Positions 1-11,667 of a stretch of DNA of 64,000 bases are shown piece by piece. The number at the start of each line of letters is the position of its first letter. The stretch's first letter is position 1. The translations under genes were made by a program, and so were the position numbers. The stretch is taken from positions 51,519,587-51,583,586 of the forward strand of contig JARZZO010000011.1 in the NCBI GenBank assembly GCA_030544215.1, read 5' to 3'. The notes beneath the pieces are model-generated. The model ran no database searches and had not been told where the DNA came from. It saw only the letters and a program-made list of their open reading frames with translations. This DNA comes from Zantedeschia hybrid cultivar. Its lineage: Eukaryota; Streptophyta; Magnoliopsida; Alismatales; Araceae.

Positions 1-1734
1 TAAATAAGCTGCATCTCATTTGTGCTATGGTTTTTCTAGCAGCGTCCACAGTAGATTAAAGAATTGGATAATATTAGTCATAATAATGCAGTTTTTTTAT
101 GTTGAATTATGATAATAACACAACTCATTAATGTGAAAGAATGAAAAGCATAAGTATCTGCATCTGTGTCAGCTTATCCCAAACAGAACCAAAACACTAC
201 TCATATATAAAAGCAACTTTATACACTAATGCTAAAGGCATAATGAGTCCATTGCTGACTATTGACTATCTTCCAAATCTTGTTGAACAGTGCAAATAGC
301 CGTGGAGAGGTTGTCCAAGAACCTCTGCCCAAGAAAACATCAGCTTGCAGATGCCCAGCATACTCCACGAAGCATGTTATCTGTAATGATGTGACAGAGA
401 CAGTGGATCATTTCCTCTGAAACACCACTCATATGTGTGAGGGTATCTGTGGCAAAATGTAAGCGTTATGAGACAGCATGGCAGTACAAGGACATTAACA
501 TTCTAGGGGGCATCAGAATCTTAGCCTTTTCAAGGTAACAGGAAGATGTGATCACTAATTTCACATACTGCCTTGTGGACCCCAGAGAGAGAGAGTACAG
601 AGAGAGAGCGCAATGCACAAGAGGTCAAGCCTTATGGAGTAAACCAGAAAGTACAGAGATATTATTGTTGGTGTGGCATAGAAGGCAGCCACTTCAAGGT
701 GATTAGAAGATACTGCAGATGATTCTGCAAGCTACCTTGTGCGCTACAGATGAGGAGAAATGATGGGGTCCTCAAGTGACTGAATATATCTTCCCGAGTT
801 GTCAGGTTCATTTGCAATCATATGCATGGAAAGGCCAGGCTATTGTTGGCACTGGGAGGAAATTATTCAACAATTGCAGCTAGAATTTACATCCATGTGC
901 TTAGGAATGAATCAGACCACCAACCCAAAACCCATGTTAGAGGGTGGAGAGTTTGAAGGCACTTGATGGGAAAACTTTGTCCTAGATTGATGGAAGTCAT
1001 TGAGGAGAGATTTTAGAAGTCCATTGGATATTGTGAGATCCTACTCAGTCTTTTTTACCAAAGTGATCTCTGTTAAACAGAATTACAGCCAACAAATAGT
1101 CAGCTGTTTCTGTAATTATAACAATCATGAAAGTTTATGAGGGAGCTGTAGCACTTTTGTTTGGAAACAAAGCATAAGAATAATGAGTGGACAGGGTGTT
1201 GAGAATGATGCCTTTGTCAATGCTATTTCTTTTGATTTAAGCTAGGATATGAATGGTTTAGGAATAGAGAGACATGTCGGTCTTACATCAGAGATTTTCC
1301 AGCTTTTCTCTGGAAAATGCAACTGTACCATGTCTTTTCTGGCCTTGGAATGCTCTGCTGCTCTTTTCATGTTTAGGCCACATTTGTTATTGTAAAAAGT
1401 AAGGCAAGCTTTACTGTAATGAAAGCAAGATGTTGACTACGTAAGGAAGAACATAGGTGAAACCATAACAAAAAGGATGGTACAGCAGCTATTCCTTTTT
1501 TTTTTTTCCCTACAGAAGAAGTTTACTCTTCTTATTAATGGATTCTGGTCCTGTGGCCATTTTCCATGAGGATCATCCATACTAGGCGGAAACATTACCT
1601 TCTAAGCATCAGATTAAAATTACCATGAATCCCTTAACCAGCAATACATAAAACAATAAACCTCCTAATAGTTAACATCAGAAAGCTGACAAGTGTAATG
1701 GAAAAACTGCATATTTGAGAAGAAAACCATGTAC
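1..1734. other. No exon recognised; probably intron or 3' side of the left-edge gene
   Basis: This 1.7-kb stretch lies downstream, on the minus strand, of exon 2 of the gene at 1735-3780. I read both strands for a cyclophilin-domain exon and found none I could support. There are no long open frames and no clear repeat structure apart from a T-run near 1497-1508. It is most simply the next, long intron of that gene, with the remaining exons beyond the left edge. Confidence 0.4.
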
Positions 1735-3780
1735 CTCTCCTTTTCCAAAAATAAGCCCAGAAGTCCAGATGACTTTCTCTCCGGACTCCTGCAGATCAGG
1801 AAACAATGCATCCTTTTGCTTCTTCAACCAACACTAGGTGCAAGAACAGAAGAGAAAAGTCAGTTTGTATGGACAACCCAGAAACTTCATCAAATCATTC
1901 ATCACAACTTAGTATCAAAAGAAAAAAAAAATCAACCATCAGTAATAGATGGTCCATGCAACTAAAATATCAGAACCATGTAACTGCACACAATCATACA
2001 AAAAAGGTTATTTAGTTTCATCTGTCACTTGGAACTTGGCAAGATACAAGCTGTAGAGAAGAGAGAAGATGGAGTAGGAGAGGCAAAAACAAAGAGGTGC
2101 CGTGGCTCACTCTCTCTCAACTAGAGAGGCCCAGCCAGCACACTCAAACTCTATATATTATTAGGGCAACGGTTAACAACGACAAAAGACTCTTATACCC
2201 CTGTGTTACATAAAGACCATGACTCACCCATCAACATCTGTATGATCTTGAAGCCATAGCATGTTACCACGGATCATGGAATCATAACACACTACCAGTG
2301 ACAAAAATTCTAAAGATATTTGAGCAATTTTTAGAGCTGAACATTGACCTCACCCTAACCAGCTCAAAAATTTACCATATTTTTGTTGAAGGCCAGTTAG
2401 CAAGTGGCTGGGAAGGTAGATTAATAAAGACCCACCAAATCCAGCTTTATTGATCCAAAACAAGGCCCGGTCAAAAAGAATCATACACCCAAGGAGTGAT
2501 CTAACATGCATTGGAATATTCATTTAGGATGGACCATGCCCTTTTGTTGCATACATGTCATGGAATGCAGAATCGGCCGATCCTGATCCGGATCGGCCGA
2601 TTCAGATCGGGATCCGGGACCCGGCCGGAATCGGCTGATCCTGGCCAATTCTGACCAATTTCAGCCAGTTCCAGCCAATCTAATCCCGATTCGGATCGGG
2701 ATCGGTGGGTCCCGATCCAGCCATCCGATCCATGCTGGAATTCCATGATACATGTAGCATTACTTCTTGCGTTTCATTACATCTCCCTTCAACCATGACA
2801 CAATGTCATTGCTGATTAGCAGCAGCAACCCATTTCTCCAATTTTCTGTGACATAGCAAATCAGTGTTTCCAAAATACCTGCTAAAATGAATGCAGAATT
2901 TGAGATAAAATAAGATTCAATAAAATGATTGGGAGAGAAGATTTTTTAACCAAACAGAACAAGATAATTCATTCTGCAGCAAACTTGCCCCAGCTTCAAG
3001 TATAACCATTTCTCAAAAAAAAAGGATAAGAAAGGGCATCAGATCAGGACTATCAGCCCCGAGAAGACTAATAACATGATGTCCGATATAACTAGTCAAA
3101 CAGAAAATAGCAATTCAGAGCCAGTGCAAACAATCCAAATTGACTGAACATTAAAACAACATCAATTAAATTTAACTGAATTAAGAATCCACAAAAACCA
3201 TTAGACCAATTCTGAGAAGACAGCCAATGATGACTAGAAACAAAATGACAATGAGCAAATCCTAAATAAATACTGGAAACTCCTGATTGCTGATCTAAGT
3301 TTCACAGACCAAAGCAACCAATAAACTGGAAATGGAAAAGGCCAGGCTACATATGGAAGATGAATCCGAGCTCACCTCCCCAAATTTCTCCTTGCATCTC
3401 TCCCGGTCGCCGCAGAAGACCCAGGAATCGCAGAGGCAGGGTCCGTCGCCGCCCCGGCACATGGCCCTGCAGGCCTTGCAGCACTCCCTGGACGTGTTGA
3501 ACTTGAAATCGGTGCCCCACTTCACGGCCGACCCCCACAGCTCCAGGTTCTCCACGCCCCTGCAGCACTCTCCCCTCTCCTCCTCGGCGTCCTCCTCCCC
3601 TCCCGCGGCCCCAGCGCCCTGCGATTCCGCCACGGACGACGCCGCGTAGTACGCGGAGGAGGGGCGGCGAAAGGCCAGGGAGATGCCGGTGTAGACGAGG
3701 GAGCAGGTGACGAAGGCCACCACGAGGAGGACGACGGAGGGGGGCCAGCGGCCCCCGCCCTCCTGGGGCTTCCGACCCAT
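1735..3780 (-). CDS. Membrane-anchored Cys-rich protein, N-terminal two exons (probably cyclophilin-like family)
   Basis: Exon 1 is 3780-3376 (135 codons) and ends at a GTGAG donor. Intron 1 is 3375-1834, with a TAG acceptor. Exon 2 is 1833-1735 (33 codons, phase 0) and ends at a GTACATG donor. The ATG at 3780 is chosen because the frame upstream is low-complexity, CT-rich leader. The protein starts MGRKPQ, has one hydrophobic segment at residues about 15-37, then an acidic linker. A Cys-rich stretch follows (about residues 78-135) with CCKACRAMC, CLCDSWVFC and a possible N-glycosylation site NTS. Exon 2 opens CWLKKQKD and continues to WTSGLIFGKGE. The exon join restores an unbroken Cys-rich domain, which is good evidence that the model is real. 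From memory, this motif order occurs in plant membrane proteins that continue into a cyclophilin-type fold; that domain is not in view, so the name is inference. A single-pass protein with a lumenal Cys-rich domain is likely. Later exons are missing from the window. Confidence 0.65.
1834..3375 (-). other. Intron 1 of the Cys-rich membrane protein gene
   Basis: It is bounded by a GTGAGC donor (3375 downward) and a CACCTAG acceptor (1834-1835) on the minus strand, 1542 bp. It contains a small GATC-rich foldback at 2548-2759. I see no other gene. Short open frames inside it have no recognisable product. Confidence 0.6.
2548..2759. repeat. Small foldback repeat rich in GATCGG motifs (MITE-like)
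   Basis: The left arm (2548-2566, TGCATACATGTCATGGAAT) and the right arm (2740-2759, ending TACATGTAGCA) are imperfect inverted repeats. Between them lies a run of degenerate GATCGG, GGATCC and CGGCCGA palindromes, with GC content far above the flanking intron. I could not define a target-site duplication, so membership of a known MITE family is not established. Confidence 0.45.
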
Positions 3781-4010
3781 CTCAAGATTCTCAACACAAC
3801 ACCTAGAGATTGAGAGGAAGGGAGAAAAAAAAAGGATCTTTCCCCCTTGTCCCCCCTCTACAGAGAGAGAGACACACACACAGAGGGGGGAAGAGGAGAA
3901 GGTGGAGAAAAACTTGATCTTCCCCTTCTTTCCGGAGAGAGAGAGAGAGTGGGGAGAGAAAGGCTGACTTCTGCTGGTGGGCCGCCTTCGGCTTCTCTCT
4001 CTCCTCTCTC

Positions 4011-4093
4011 TGTAGGCGTCTGCTTGCGAGAGTTGGTGAGGAGCGCTCTCTCTCTCTCTGTGTAGGCGTCTGCTTGCGAGAGTTGGTGAGGAG
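4011..4093. repeat. Two-copy tandem duplication, 50-bp unit
   Basis: The block beginning TGTAGGCGTCTGCTTGCGAG occurs at 4011-4043 and again at 4061-4093, separated by a short CT run. The copies are identical, so this is a recent slippage or duplication event in the leader region. Confidence 0.85.
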
Positions 4094-4195
4094 GACGTGA
4101 GTACGTGTGACCGGGAGGGAGGTTGACCGCGAAGCAGATGGAGCAGTTTGGGTATAAAAAACTGCAGGGATATGGCTGCCTTGCCCGCACAAGGT

Positions 4196-4222
<27 letters not shown>
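4196..4222. repeat. GA dinucleotide microsatellite
   Basis: About 13 uninterrupted GA units. On the transcribed (minus) strand this is a CT tract in the gene's upstream region. Confidence 0.9.
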
Positions 4223-4226
<4 letters not shown>

Positions 4227-4382
4227 GGTGGCCGGCTGGGGCTGCCGATCGTGGAAGTAGTGTAGTCACTGTGAAGAACACCCGGCCAACCAAATGAAGC
4301 CCCATGCAACAAGGACAGGGGGCCCGGAGCTCTGGAGGCCACACAGTACCACAAGCACATGGAAAGGGGAAGGTCAAACTTG

Positions 4383-5020
4383 GTTCTACTTATTTTAATC
4401 GAGTTCAAGGTAGAGTCGAGTTTTTATAATAATTGTTTAAGTTTAATTTATTTAACTATTAAATAAATTTTAAGTTGATATCGAGTAGATCACAAGTTCA
4501 ACAAATTTATAATATATTTAATTTAATTTTTTCATTTTAAATATAAGCTCAAATTAAATTACGACGAATAGCAAGTTGTTTGCGTCTTTAACTATTTGAT
4601 AGAAAATTTTACAAGATATTAAAATATATTATTTATTAAGATTATTCATGATTAAAAGAATTAAATGAGTACTTAAAAAATTCTTAATAAATATTTTATG
4701 AGCTATTCATCGAGTGTACTAATTTATTTGCAATCCTAATGCAGAGTACAGCTCAAGGTGCTTGGTGATTCCATCAATAGATTATGAATAAATTACTAAT
4801 AACCTTGTGAGTAGCTCGATCGGGGACTTTGTGGGTAGATCAGATTGCAGACCTTTAGTTTGGTTAATTACTTGTTTGCTTGCAGCCTTTTCTTGAAAAA
4901 TAATTGTTGCAATTTATTTGTAGTTTTTTATTACAATAACTATTTTTATAAATAATTAAAATTAATTTATAATTGTAATAGATCACATCACATACTAAGT
5001 CGCTCATCAAGTAGATTCGT
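4383..5020. other. AT-rich intergenic sequence, nothing recognised
   Basis: High AT content with short homopolymer runs. I found no open frame, terminal repeat or motif I can name on either strand. Confidence 0.5.
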
Positions 5021-5642
5021 CTAGAGATGTAAATGGTATCCGAAAATCAATTTATCGGTCCGTTTTCAAAGCTTAAAGGTTATAAAAGGATAAAGACAGA
5101 GATACTATCCATATCCGAATTATTTAAGATAAAGATAAGGATACACTTTTTTCCGTATCCAAGTATCCGTCTATTTTCTTTTGCTCAACTTATTCGTTGA
5201 TTATATCTTATTTAAAATTTTCATCTCTAAATAAAATCTCCAATTATATACTTACATAATTACATATCTTATTGTCCATACTATTTTTTTAACCCCTTGT
5301 CTCCCTCATTCATTAGTCTGCAAGGTTTATTCAGACAGATGTCACGTGATTTATAATTAAATTTATAAGAATTAATTAGAACGAACTTATACATATGTAT
5401 ATTTTGAAAGTAAAATTCATTCGTCCCTTATAGAAACGTAAAAAATTAAGCTTATGTTCACACATAGTATTATATGATAATCTAATCTTTATATATCTGT
5501 TTCCGATAATTTTTGATAATTTTAAAGGATAAGGATATAAGAGGATAAGGATAAAGATAAAAATAAAGCATGTTGCCTAAAAGATAAAGATAAAGATAGA
5601 ACCACTATTCGATCCGATATATATTCTTTTACATCGGTGCGT
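5020..5642. repeat. Possible non-autonomous element rich in GATAAGGATA motifs
   Basis: The stretch begins near GTCTAGAGATGTAAATGG and ends near TTTTACATCGGTGCGTCTAT, which are roughly inverted to each other. The interior repeats AAGATAAGGATA-type words at both ends and has no coding capacity. It resembles dispersed short plant repeats that start by a GATGTAAA inverted end, but the ends are imperfect and no target duplication is visible. Confidence 0.35.
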
Positions 5643-6078
5643 CTATGAAAGTGTCAAGGTTCCAAAAAATTGACATAAATTTGGGATTGACAAGCTTGAC
5701 TTTACAAAGAGTTTGGAAACCACAAATGGAGCATAAAAAGCCATATGTGCACTTCATCTATTTGGCAGAGCCGACACATCCATTGCACGGTCACTACCTA
5801 TGGATAGACGACCTATGGGAGCCGAAAAGCATCTGTTTATATCGTCACTTTTTCCCATTGTACATAAAAGTGGGCTGTGGGTTTTTTCTTTTTTTCTTTT
5901 TTTTTGTTAAGTAGAATAAAGGTGGATGATGGGAATCATAGGACTTAGCTTTTGAGAAAAAAAGTTGTGAGAGGGAGAAAAATCAACCAAGTTAAAAAAT
6001 GATAAGGATTAGATGGATAAGTGGATACATTAGATTGATATAATTAGTTGAAGACTTGAATTAAGTTCTAACATATTT
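5643..6078. other. Intergenic, nothing recognised
   Basis: One short frame (5645-5914, 89 codons) shows no recognisable domain and ends in a T-run, so I do not annotate it. No repeat ends are visible. Confidence 0.45.
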
Positions 6079-7600
6079 GTTGGTTCCTAACATTTTAATT
6101 ATCAAAATTAAACTTAGTTTTGAAGTAGGCTAAGCTTGGTCAAGCCCAACAGATGGTCCAAAAGGGCCCACAAGGCCCTCTAGGGATACCCCTATTACTT
6201 ATGGATGTCCTTCAAGTCAATCCGTGACATTTATGTATTCTTATTTTCATTTAGAGTAATGAAAGTCATAATATTCATTATATGTAATATATTATTTATG
6301 TTTCATAATGAAGTCCAAGGATATATAATGAACATTGAATCATAATGAAATTATGACAATGAGATCAATCTTTTTTAAACATATATTCTGAATCGCTCCT
6401 CTTCAAAAAATGTTTGACAAAGACATCAAATAGTTGATGACACTATTATAATGAAGATTGAATCATGATGAAATTATAATAATGAGATCAACCTGAGACA
6501 CTAAAGTCACCTTATTGGCAGACTGCTATGTTTTAGACTTAACTTAAAAGTCTCTTATTATAAGATCTTAAATAGTTAAGTACTCAAATTCAATGAGACA
6601 TCTTTGAAAGTGATTGTGTGATCAATAAGGAACCGTTCACTCTCGATATTAAAAGAGAGAATGGTTTATAAAGTGATACCAGGGAAGTCTCTAGTCAAAA
6701 TTACATTGCGTATTAGAAAAAGAGTTTTTCCTACGATACATAAAGTTAGTATCTAATTTGTATGAGCAAACAGTATTAGGGTTTGACAGTCAAACTATAC
6801 CCTAAATTCACTTGATAGCATTGTGTGAATGAAGGACTATAACGGCATAGTAAGTGATGATAGAAAAGTTCCTTAGTAGGTTGCTTTGACCCCAATACCT
6901 TTTGAGATCATAAGGTATTGCTTGGTACCCACCATAATTGAAAATCCGATTGATTTATTCATGTAATGATTAAATTGATATTTTAATTATTTAATATATG
7001 ATATTAAATAATTAAGTCAGTAAGCTATTGCTAGACTTAGTGGACTTAAAACTAGACTGACATCTAGGCTTAAAGGGTTACATGCACAAGATTCTCAGTC
7101 GATGCGAATTAAGCGAGAACTTATATAAGTTCAAGGTCTTTTATGAAAAATCACCAACTAATATAAATATAAGCTAAAGAGAAATCATGGGCCAAACTCC
7201 AAGGTTTTCTCTAGAGTCAAGTCATCCCCCTCTCTCTCCTCCTCATGCCTAGCCGCTTTTAAAGGGGCTCTCTCTCTCTCTCTCTCCCAATTGCTCCACC
7301 CTTGTGTCATAGGTATTTGCGAAGAGAAGAAGAACCCAAGATCAAGAAGATTCCTCTAGAGAAGCAAGGACGATGCCTCAACTGGGAAATTTCAGGGATA
7401 CCATCGGAGGCCAAACATATGTGCAACTAATAGCTAGCGACATCCCCCTAGGGTTATCCTATCTTGGCCGCACCCCTCTATGGGGTCCTGCCAAGATGCC
7501 TAGCCCCTTCCCCATGGACCTCTATCATCATGGAGGGTGGAAGGCCAAGAAGGAAGCACATAAGACAAAAAAAGTCATATATGAATTATACATCAAAATA
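6079..7600 (+). repeat. Diverged copia-type LTR relic, forward orientation
   Basis: The segment follows the layout of the copia LTR at 7860-9423 but is strongly diverged. Shared landmarks in the same order are GAAGTCCA followed by repeated CATAATGAAATTATGA-like words, GACACTAAAGTCACCTT, GTGATTGTGTGATCAATA, the phrase around TTCCTTAGTAGGTTGC, and the TTAAGTCAGTAAGC region. The start near TGTTGGTTCCTAAC is approximate and the end runs into 7601-7624. No coding region follows, so this is a solo or truncated LTR older than the 7860 element. Confidence 0.6.
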
Positions 7601-7608
7601 GAGCAAAT

Positions 7609-7623
7609 CTGACTCTAATACCA
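7609..7623 (-). other. Primer-binding site of an old minus-strand copia element
   Basis: Read on the minus strand this is TGGTATTAGAGTCAG, close to the initiator-Met tRNA site TGGTATCAGAGCC used by the intact copy at 9425. It is separated by one base from an LTR end at 7625, the same spacing as in the copia at 9423/9425. The internal region that should follow to the left is missing, replaced by the LTR relic at 6079-7600. Confidence 0.55.
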
Positions 7624-7624
7624 T

Positions 7625-7859
7625 TGTAAGAATCAGTGAGAGGAGGGATAACAGAGCAAAAACAAGATATTAAGACTCCTCCCCATCGCTCTATTCCTGA
7701 TGTAACAAAAATTTATGATTTTTAGTAGGAAAGAGATGGATTTTCTCACCATCTTGCGATAGTACGTTTGCAAGATTCGTAGTTCCATATAGAGGGAGAC
7801 TGAGAGACACAAGTGTACGCCTTCTAAACATATCCATACCAGTTCCTCATTGTAAAAGT
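7625..7859 (-). repeat. U5 end of an old minus-strand copia LTR (part 1)
   Basis: On the minus strand this ends TTACA next to a primer-binding site. It is cut at 7859 by the forward copia element at 7860-41836 and resumes at 41837. The bases at the cut, AAAGT (7855-7859), are nearly repeated as AAAAT at 41837-41841, the expected target-site duplication with one change. Confidence 0.5.
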
Positions 7860-9423
7860 TGTTAGTATTAGATGGCCTACAAGACAATCTGATACTTTGT
7901 AATATTTAGTTTATTAATATAATGGCATAAACTCATTATGTAATTAAATCGATCTTTGTTTATCGTATCACGATGAAGTCCATGAACATATGCAATGGTC
8001 TTCGGATTATGATGAGATCATAATTGCGAGACCGAAGACTTATAAACACATGTTCTTAATTGTTCCTAGTCAGAGGATGTTCGAGAAGGACATCAAATAT
8101 CCTGATAGACTAGTACAGGTTTCTTCAGCTCATGTGATGATGGTAACTGATTGTATAAATCACTTGTGTGGAGACACTATGCTGAACCTGTAGGTACTCA
8201 TTGATGAATGAGTTTATTGAACTGATCCGATCATGAATCGCTGGATGATATCTACCTAATTGTTAACTAGCTTGATTATTTTGTAACGGTTGCGTGGATA
8301 GTCCTTGGACCTGAGACACTAAGGATACCTTGTTGGTAGGTCTCTGAACTTTGACCTTGATTAACGAATCCCTAATCATGGGTTATCTATAAGACAAGTG
8401 ATCGGGTTTAAGGAGATGCCCTCAAAGGTGATTGTGTGATCAATACGGGATCATCCGCTCTCGATAATAGGAGAGAGAATGTTCCAGAAATGATGCGTTG
8501 AAGTCCCTAGCCAGGACGGACTCTGTATCAGATAAAGAGTTATCTGATATAGATTAGCGGTATCTAATTCAAGTGAATCGATCGGCTAGGGTTTAACGGT
8601 AAACCATATCTTACGTCGATTCGGGAACATTGCACGGATGAAGGATTATATTCGCACGGTAACCGATGATGGAAAGGTTCCCATAGTGGGTTACATAAAC
8701 CCCAATGCCTTCGGGATCACGCGGTGTTGCTTGGCACCCAACGCGATCGGAAGCCCGTCCGAATTTATTGTGGGACATTAAATTTGGCTAATTAATTAAT
8801 ATAAGGATATTAATTAATTCAGTTGGTCCGTAAAGAGTTACTAGACTTAATGGGCCATTAACTGGATTGGTATTTGGGCCTAGAGGGTCACACGCAAAAG
8901 GTTTTCAAGTCAATGGATATTTAGACGGGGTATCAAATAAGTGTGGATTTTTCTGAAAAACCACAAAACTACTTATTATAAAAGAATCGCTTTGCTCACT
9001 GGGGACAACAACCCGGAGCAGACCTAGCCGCTCCCCTCTCTCTCCTCTCTCTCTCTTGGGCGCCTCTTCAGAGGCCAGCCCCACGGAGGCTCTGCTCTAA
9101 CTCCCACCTGCTCTGCATCCCGTCCGACGGGAATTCCGATACCGCATGTCGTGGAGGATTACGCGTAGCCAAACAGGATCTGCGGACAGCACCGAGCGAG
9201 GAAGCAAGGATGATCCATCGAGAGGAAGACCGCGTAGATACCGGTAGAGGCCGGGCACCTACGCGGCTTGCGGCACCACATAAATGGAACCGGACGAACA
9301 CGAATTTGAATCCGCGCAAGGTACAATATGATTTTACTATCTGTCTTTGTATCTGAAACGACATGGATCCGAAAAAAATATTTTCTGCTGCATTTGTTTG
9401 GATCTGACACAGCGAACCCAACA
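7860..9423 (+). repeat. 5' LTR of the copia element
   Basis: It starts TGTTAGTATTAGATGG and ends GAACCCAACA, so it has TG...CA ends. The same sequence recurs at 15610-15846 plus 40512-41836. The TG at 7860 is preceded by AAAGT and the CA at 9423 is followed by a primer-binding site after one base. Confidence 0.93.
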
Positions 9424-9424
9424 G

Positions 9425-9437
9425 TGGTATCAGAGCC
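9425..9437 (+). other. Primer-binding site, initiator-Met tRNA type
   Basis: TGGTATCAGAGCC one base after the LTR end is the standard plant copia minus-strand primer site complementary to the 3' end of initiator methionine tRNA. Confidence 0.9.
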
Positions 9438-11667
9438 AGTTTCCACTATGTTCTTCACTGTTTCAGTCTCCAAATTGTCATTTTTATAACTGATTCCATG
9501 CAACTTTTTTATTTTAATTGCATGAGCCATGTTCATCAGATGAACGCGATTAATTAATAGTAATTTATTTCATTAAAATCAAAATTTTTCTGTGTGTGCT
9601 TCGTGTTCTTCGTCTGACGAAGAATGGGTTCGAATCGGGGTCTTCACGGGCACCCCAAGTGTTGGGGATTGCTCACCGGGGTCTTTGATCCTCCCCGGTG
9701 GGTCGCCGGCCCTTGACCGGCGCCGGAGAAGGCTACGGCCGGCCCCCTTTCTCCTCCTCCATCATCATCATCCTGCTTGTTTGGTTGGGGGGGGGGGGGG
9801 GGGGAACCATCGGCGACCTGGGGGTTACCGTCACCGGAGCCCCAGGCCGGCGGCGGCGAGGCACCGCCCTCCTTCATCCTAAGTGCAGCTAGGGTTTCCC
9901 TAGTTGCGTCGGGTGAAGAGGGCGGGCCCGACGTTGGGCCGGGCCAGGCCCTGGCGCCCGAGCCAGCCCGGTGCCCAACCTGGACCAGGCCTACCCCTTA
10001 GGGCGAGTCTGGGCTTGGCTTAGGGGCCGGATCAGGCCCAGCTTGCTGGGTCCGTTGACCCCCTTTTGACCAGGCCCATTAACCCCCATAATAGCCCGTT
10101 TTTCCCCTATTTGCTGGTTTTTAAATTACATAATTTAATTTAAATTTAAAATGAGATTTTATAATTAATTAGATTCTATTTTATAGTTGTTAAAGACCAG
10201 CAAATGAATATTTTATGTGGGAATATTTTTAACAAATCGTTGTTAATTAGTTTATTAAATGATGTTAAAGATGATTAGTTTAAATGTTAAATTAATCTCT
10301 TTAATTTCAAAATATTTAACTTACATGGAATATTATAAATCTGTCAATTTAGAGTTTTAGCACATATGATGTGATGTGATTGCTTATTTAAATTTGATTT
10401 AAATTAACATGTTTAAACAAAATAAAAACTTTTCGAAAATTCAAGTCCAAATTTTGTTTGGTCCCTAGTTTATGAAACCAAATTATATATTTTCGAAAAT
10501 TCTATTTCTTTAGCCATGTGATGTGCTAATCCATGTGTGATTTGTTTAATTAAAAACTACACGATGGTCATGGATAAGCACATAATATAATTTTATGTGA
10601 TGATGTGTGTATATGGATCAATGGTGTGTTTGGATTATTAATTGTTAATAATAGAAGTCTGTGAACCCTCTTCCTCTCTCATATTCCATTGTATCTCTAC
10701 CTCCCTCCTTCATGTACTCGCCATAAGGCTTCTTTTAAATTATCATGTAAATTATGAATTTATAATGTATTTTGATCGAGGTGACTGAGCGTGAAGCGAG
10801 GATGATCCACAACTGCAACTAAGAAGGAAATGAAGGAGTTCTATGAGTTTGCAGACTCATAATATAATTGTTATATTATTTATGTGTGTATGTTTGACTG
10901 TCTAGCTCAAGTCAAACCACAGTGCTATCTATGACCACACCATGACATGTATGCGATGCGTGTATTTTTCTTTTGATTACGAATCGAATTACCTAAGTTA
11001 TTAGTATATATAATATATGCGATATAGTTAAATACTATCACCTAGGATGAGACCAAAACAAACAAAATAAAACTTTCGTTATAAAGTCTAAGCCGTAGTG
11101 CGAGTCATTAAGAATGCACCGCATGGCTCTCCATCAATTAGTTTTTAGAACTTAATTCAGTAGTTGCATTTTCTACGTGTTTACTCGAGATTTGCCATCA
11201 TACGATGAGAGGAGTATTAACTATGGCATTAGATGCCTTGAGACTGGAGTAGAGGAACGATGTAGCTATCCTCGTATTTACCCTAGAGCTATATTTCTAC
11301 TCTACTCTATTACGTATTCATGGTAAAACTTAGACCGAGTATAATGGTCTACTGTGTTTACTAAGGACCATTAATAACCTGGGAGCCGAAACAAGATCAT
11401 ATATTGCAAAGAGTTGAAATTACCATGAGATGGTTGATCTAAGATAGCAATATGATACTATGTGTTTATCCGAGGTCATACTGTGATACTTGGAGATTCA
11501 AATCCTCACTAAAAGACAGTCGGCATTTTTCGTTATGTATATCTGAAGGTTATACAGTCCGACGAAAATTATTAGGAGTAACACTTGATTATAAAGTCCA
11601 AATTTTAATTTTCAAATTACTAACTAAATTTCTACTAATTGAAATTTATTATCTCTTGTAGGCTAAG
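9438..11667 (+). other. Long untranslated leader of the copia element
   Basis: The 2.2 kb between the primer site and gag contains a near-perfect palindrome (9606-9624), a GC-rich block (about 9640-10090) with an 18-20 bp G-run near 9785-9803, and then AT-rich sequence. Short frames in the GC-rich block are compositional and lack any domain. A leader this long may contain a further insertion, but I see no clear ends. Confidence 0.55.

Larger units (their letters stand above)
3781..4380 (-). promoter_or_regulatory. 5' leader and proximal promoter of the left-edge gene
   Basis: The sequence directly upstream of the ATG at 3780 is GA/CT-rich, as is common in plant leaders. It holds a 33-bp tandem duplication (4011-4043 and 4061-4093) and a GA microsatellite (4196-4222). 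A possible TATAAAA on the minus strand lies at 4422-4428, but I cannot place the start of transcription. Long frames here are made of low-complexity repeats and are not proposed as protein. Confidence 0.4.

Noticed and set aside
3803..4408. Upstream extension of the left-edge gene and other frames in the same place
   Set aside because: Low-complexity CT/GA leader with a tandem duplication; the ATG at 3780 directly precedes a plausible signal-anchor.
5645..5914. 89-codon frame
   Set aside because: No domain; ends in a T-run; intergenic.
9592..10001. Frames around the G-run in the copia leader
   Set aside because: GC-driven, overlapping in four frames, upstream of gag, no recognisable domain.
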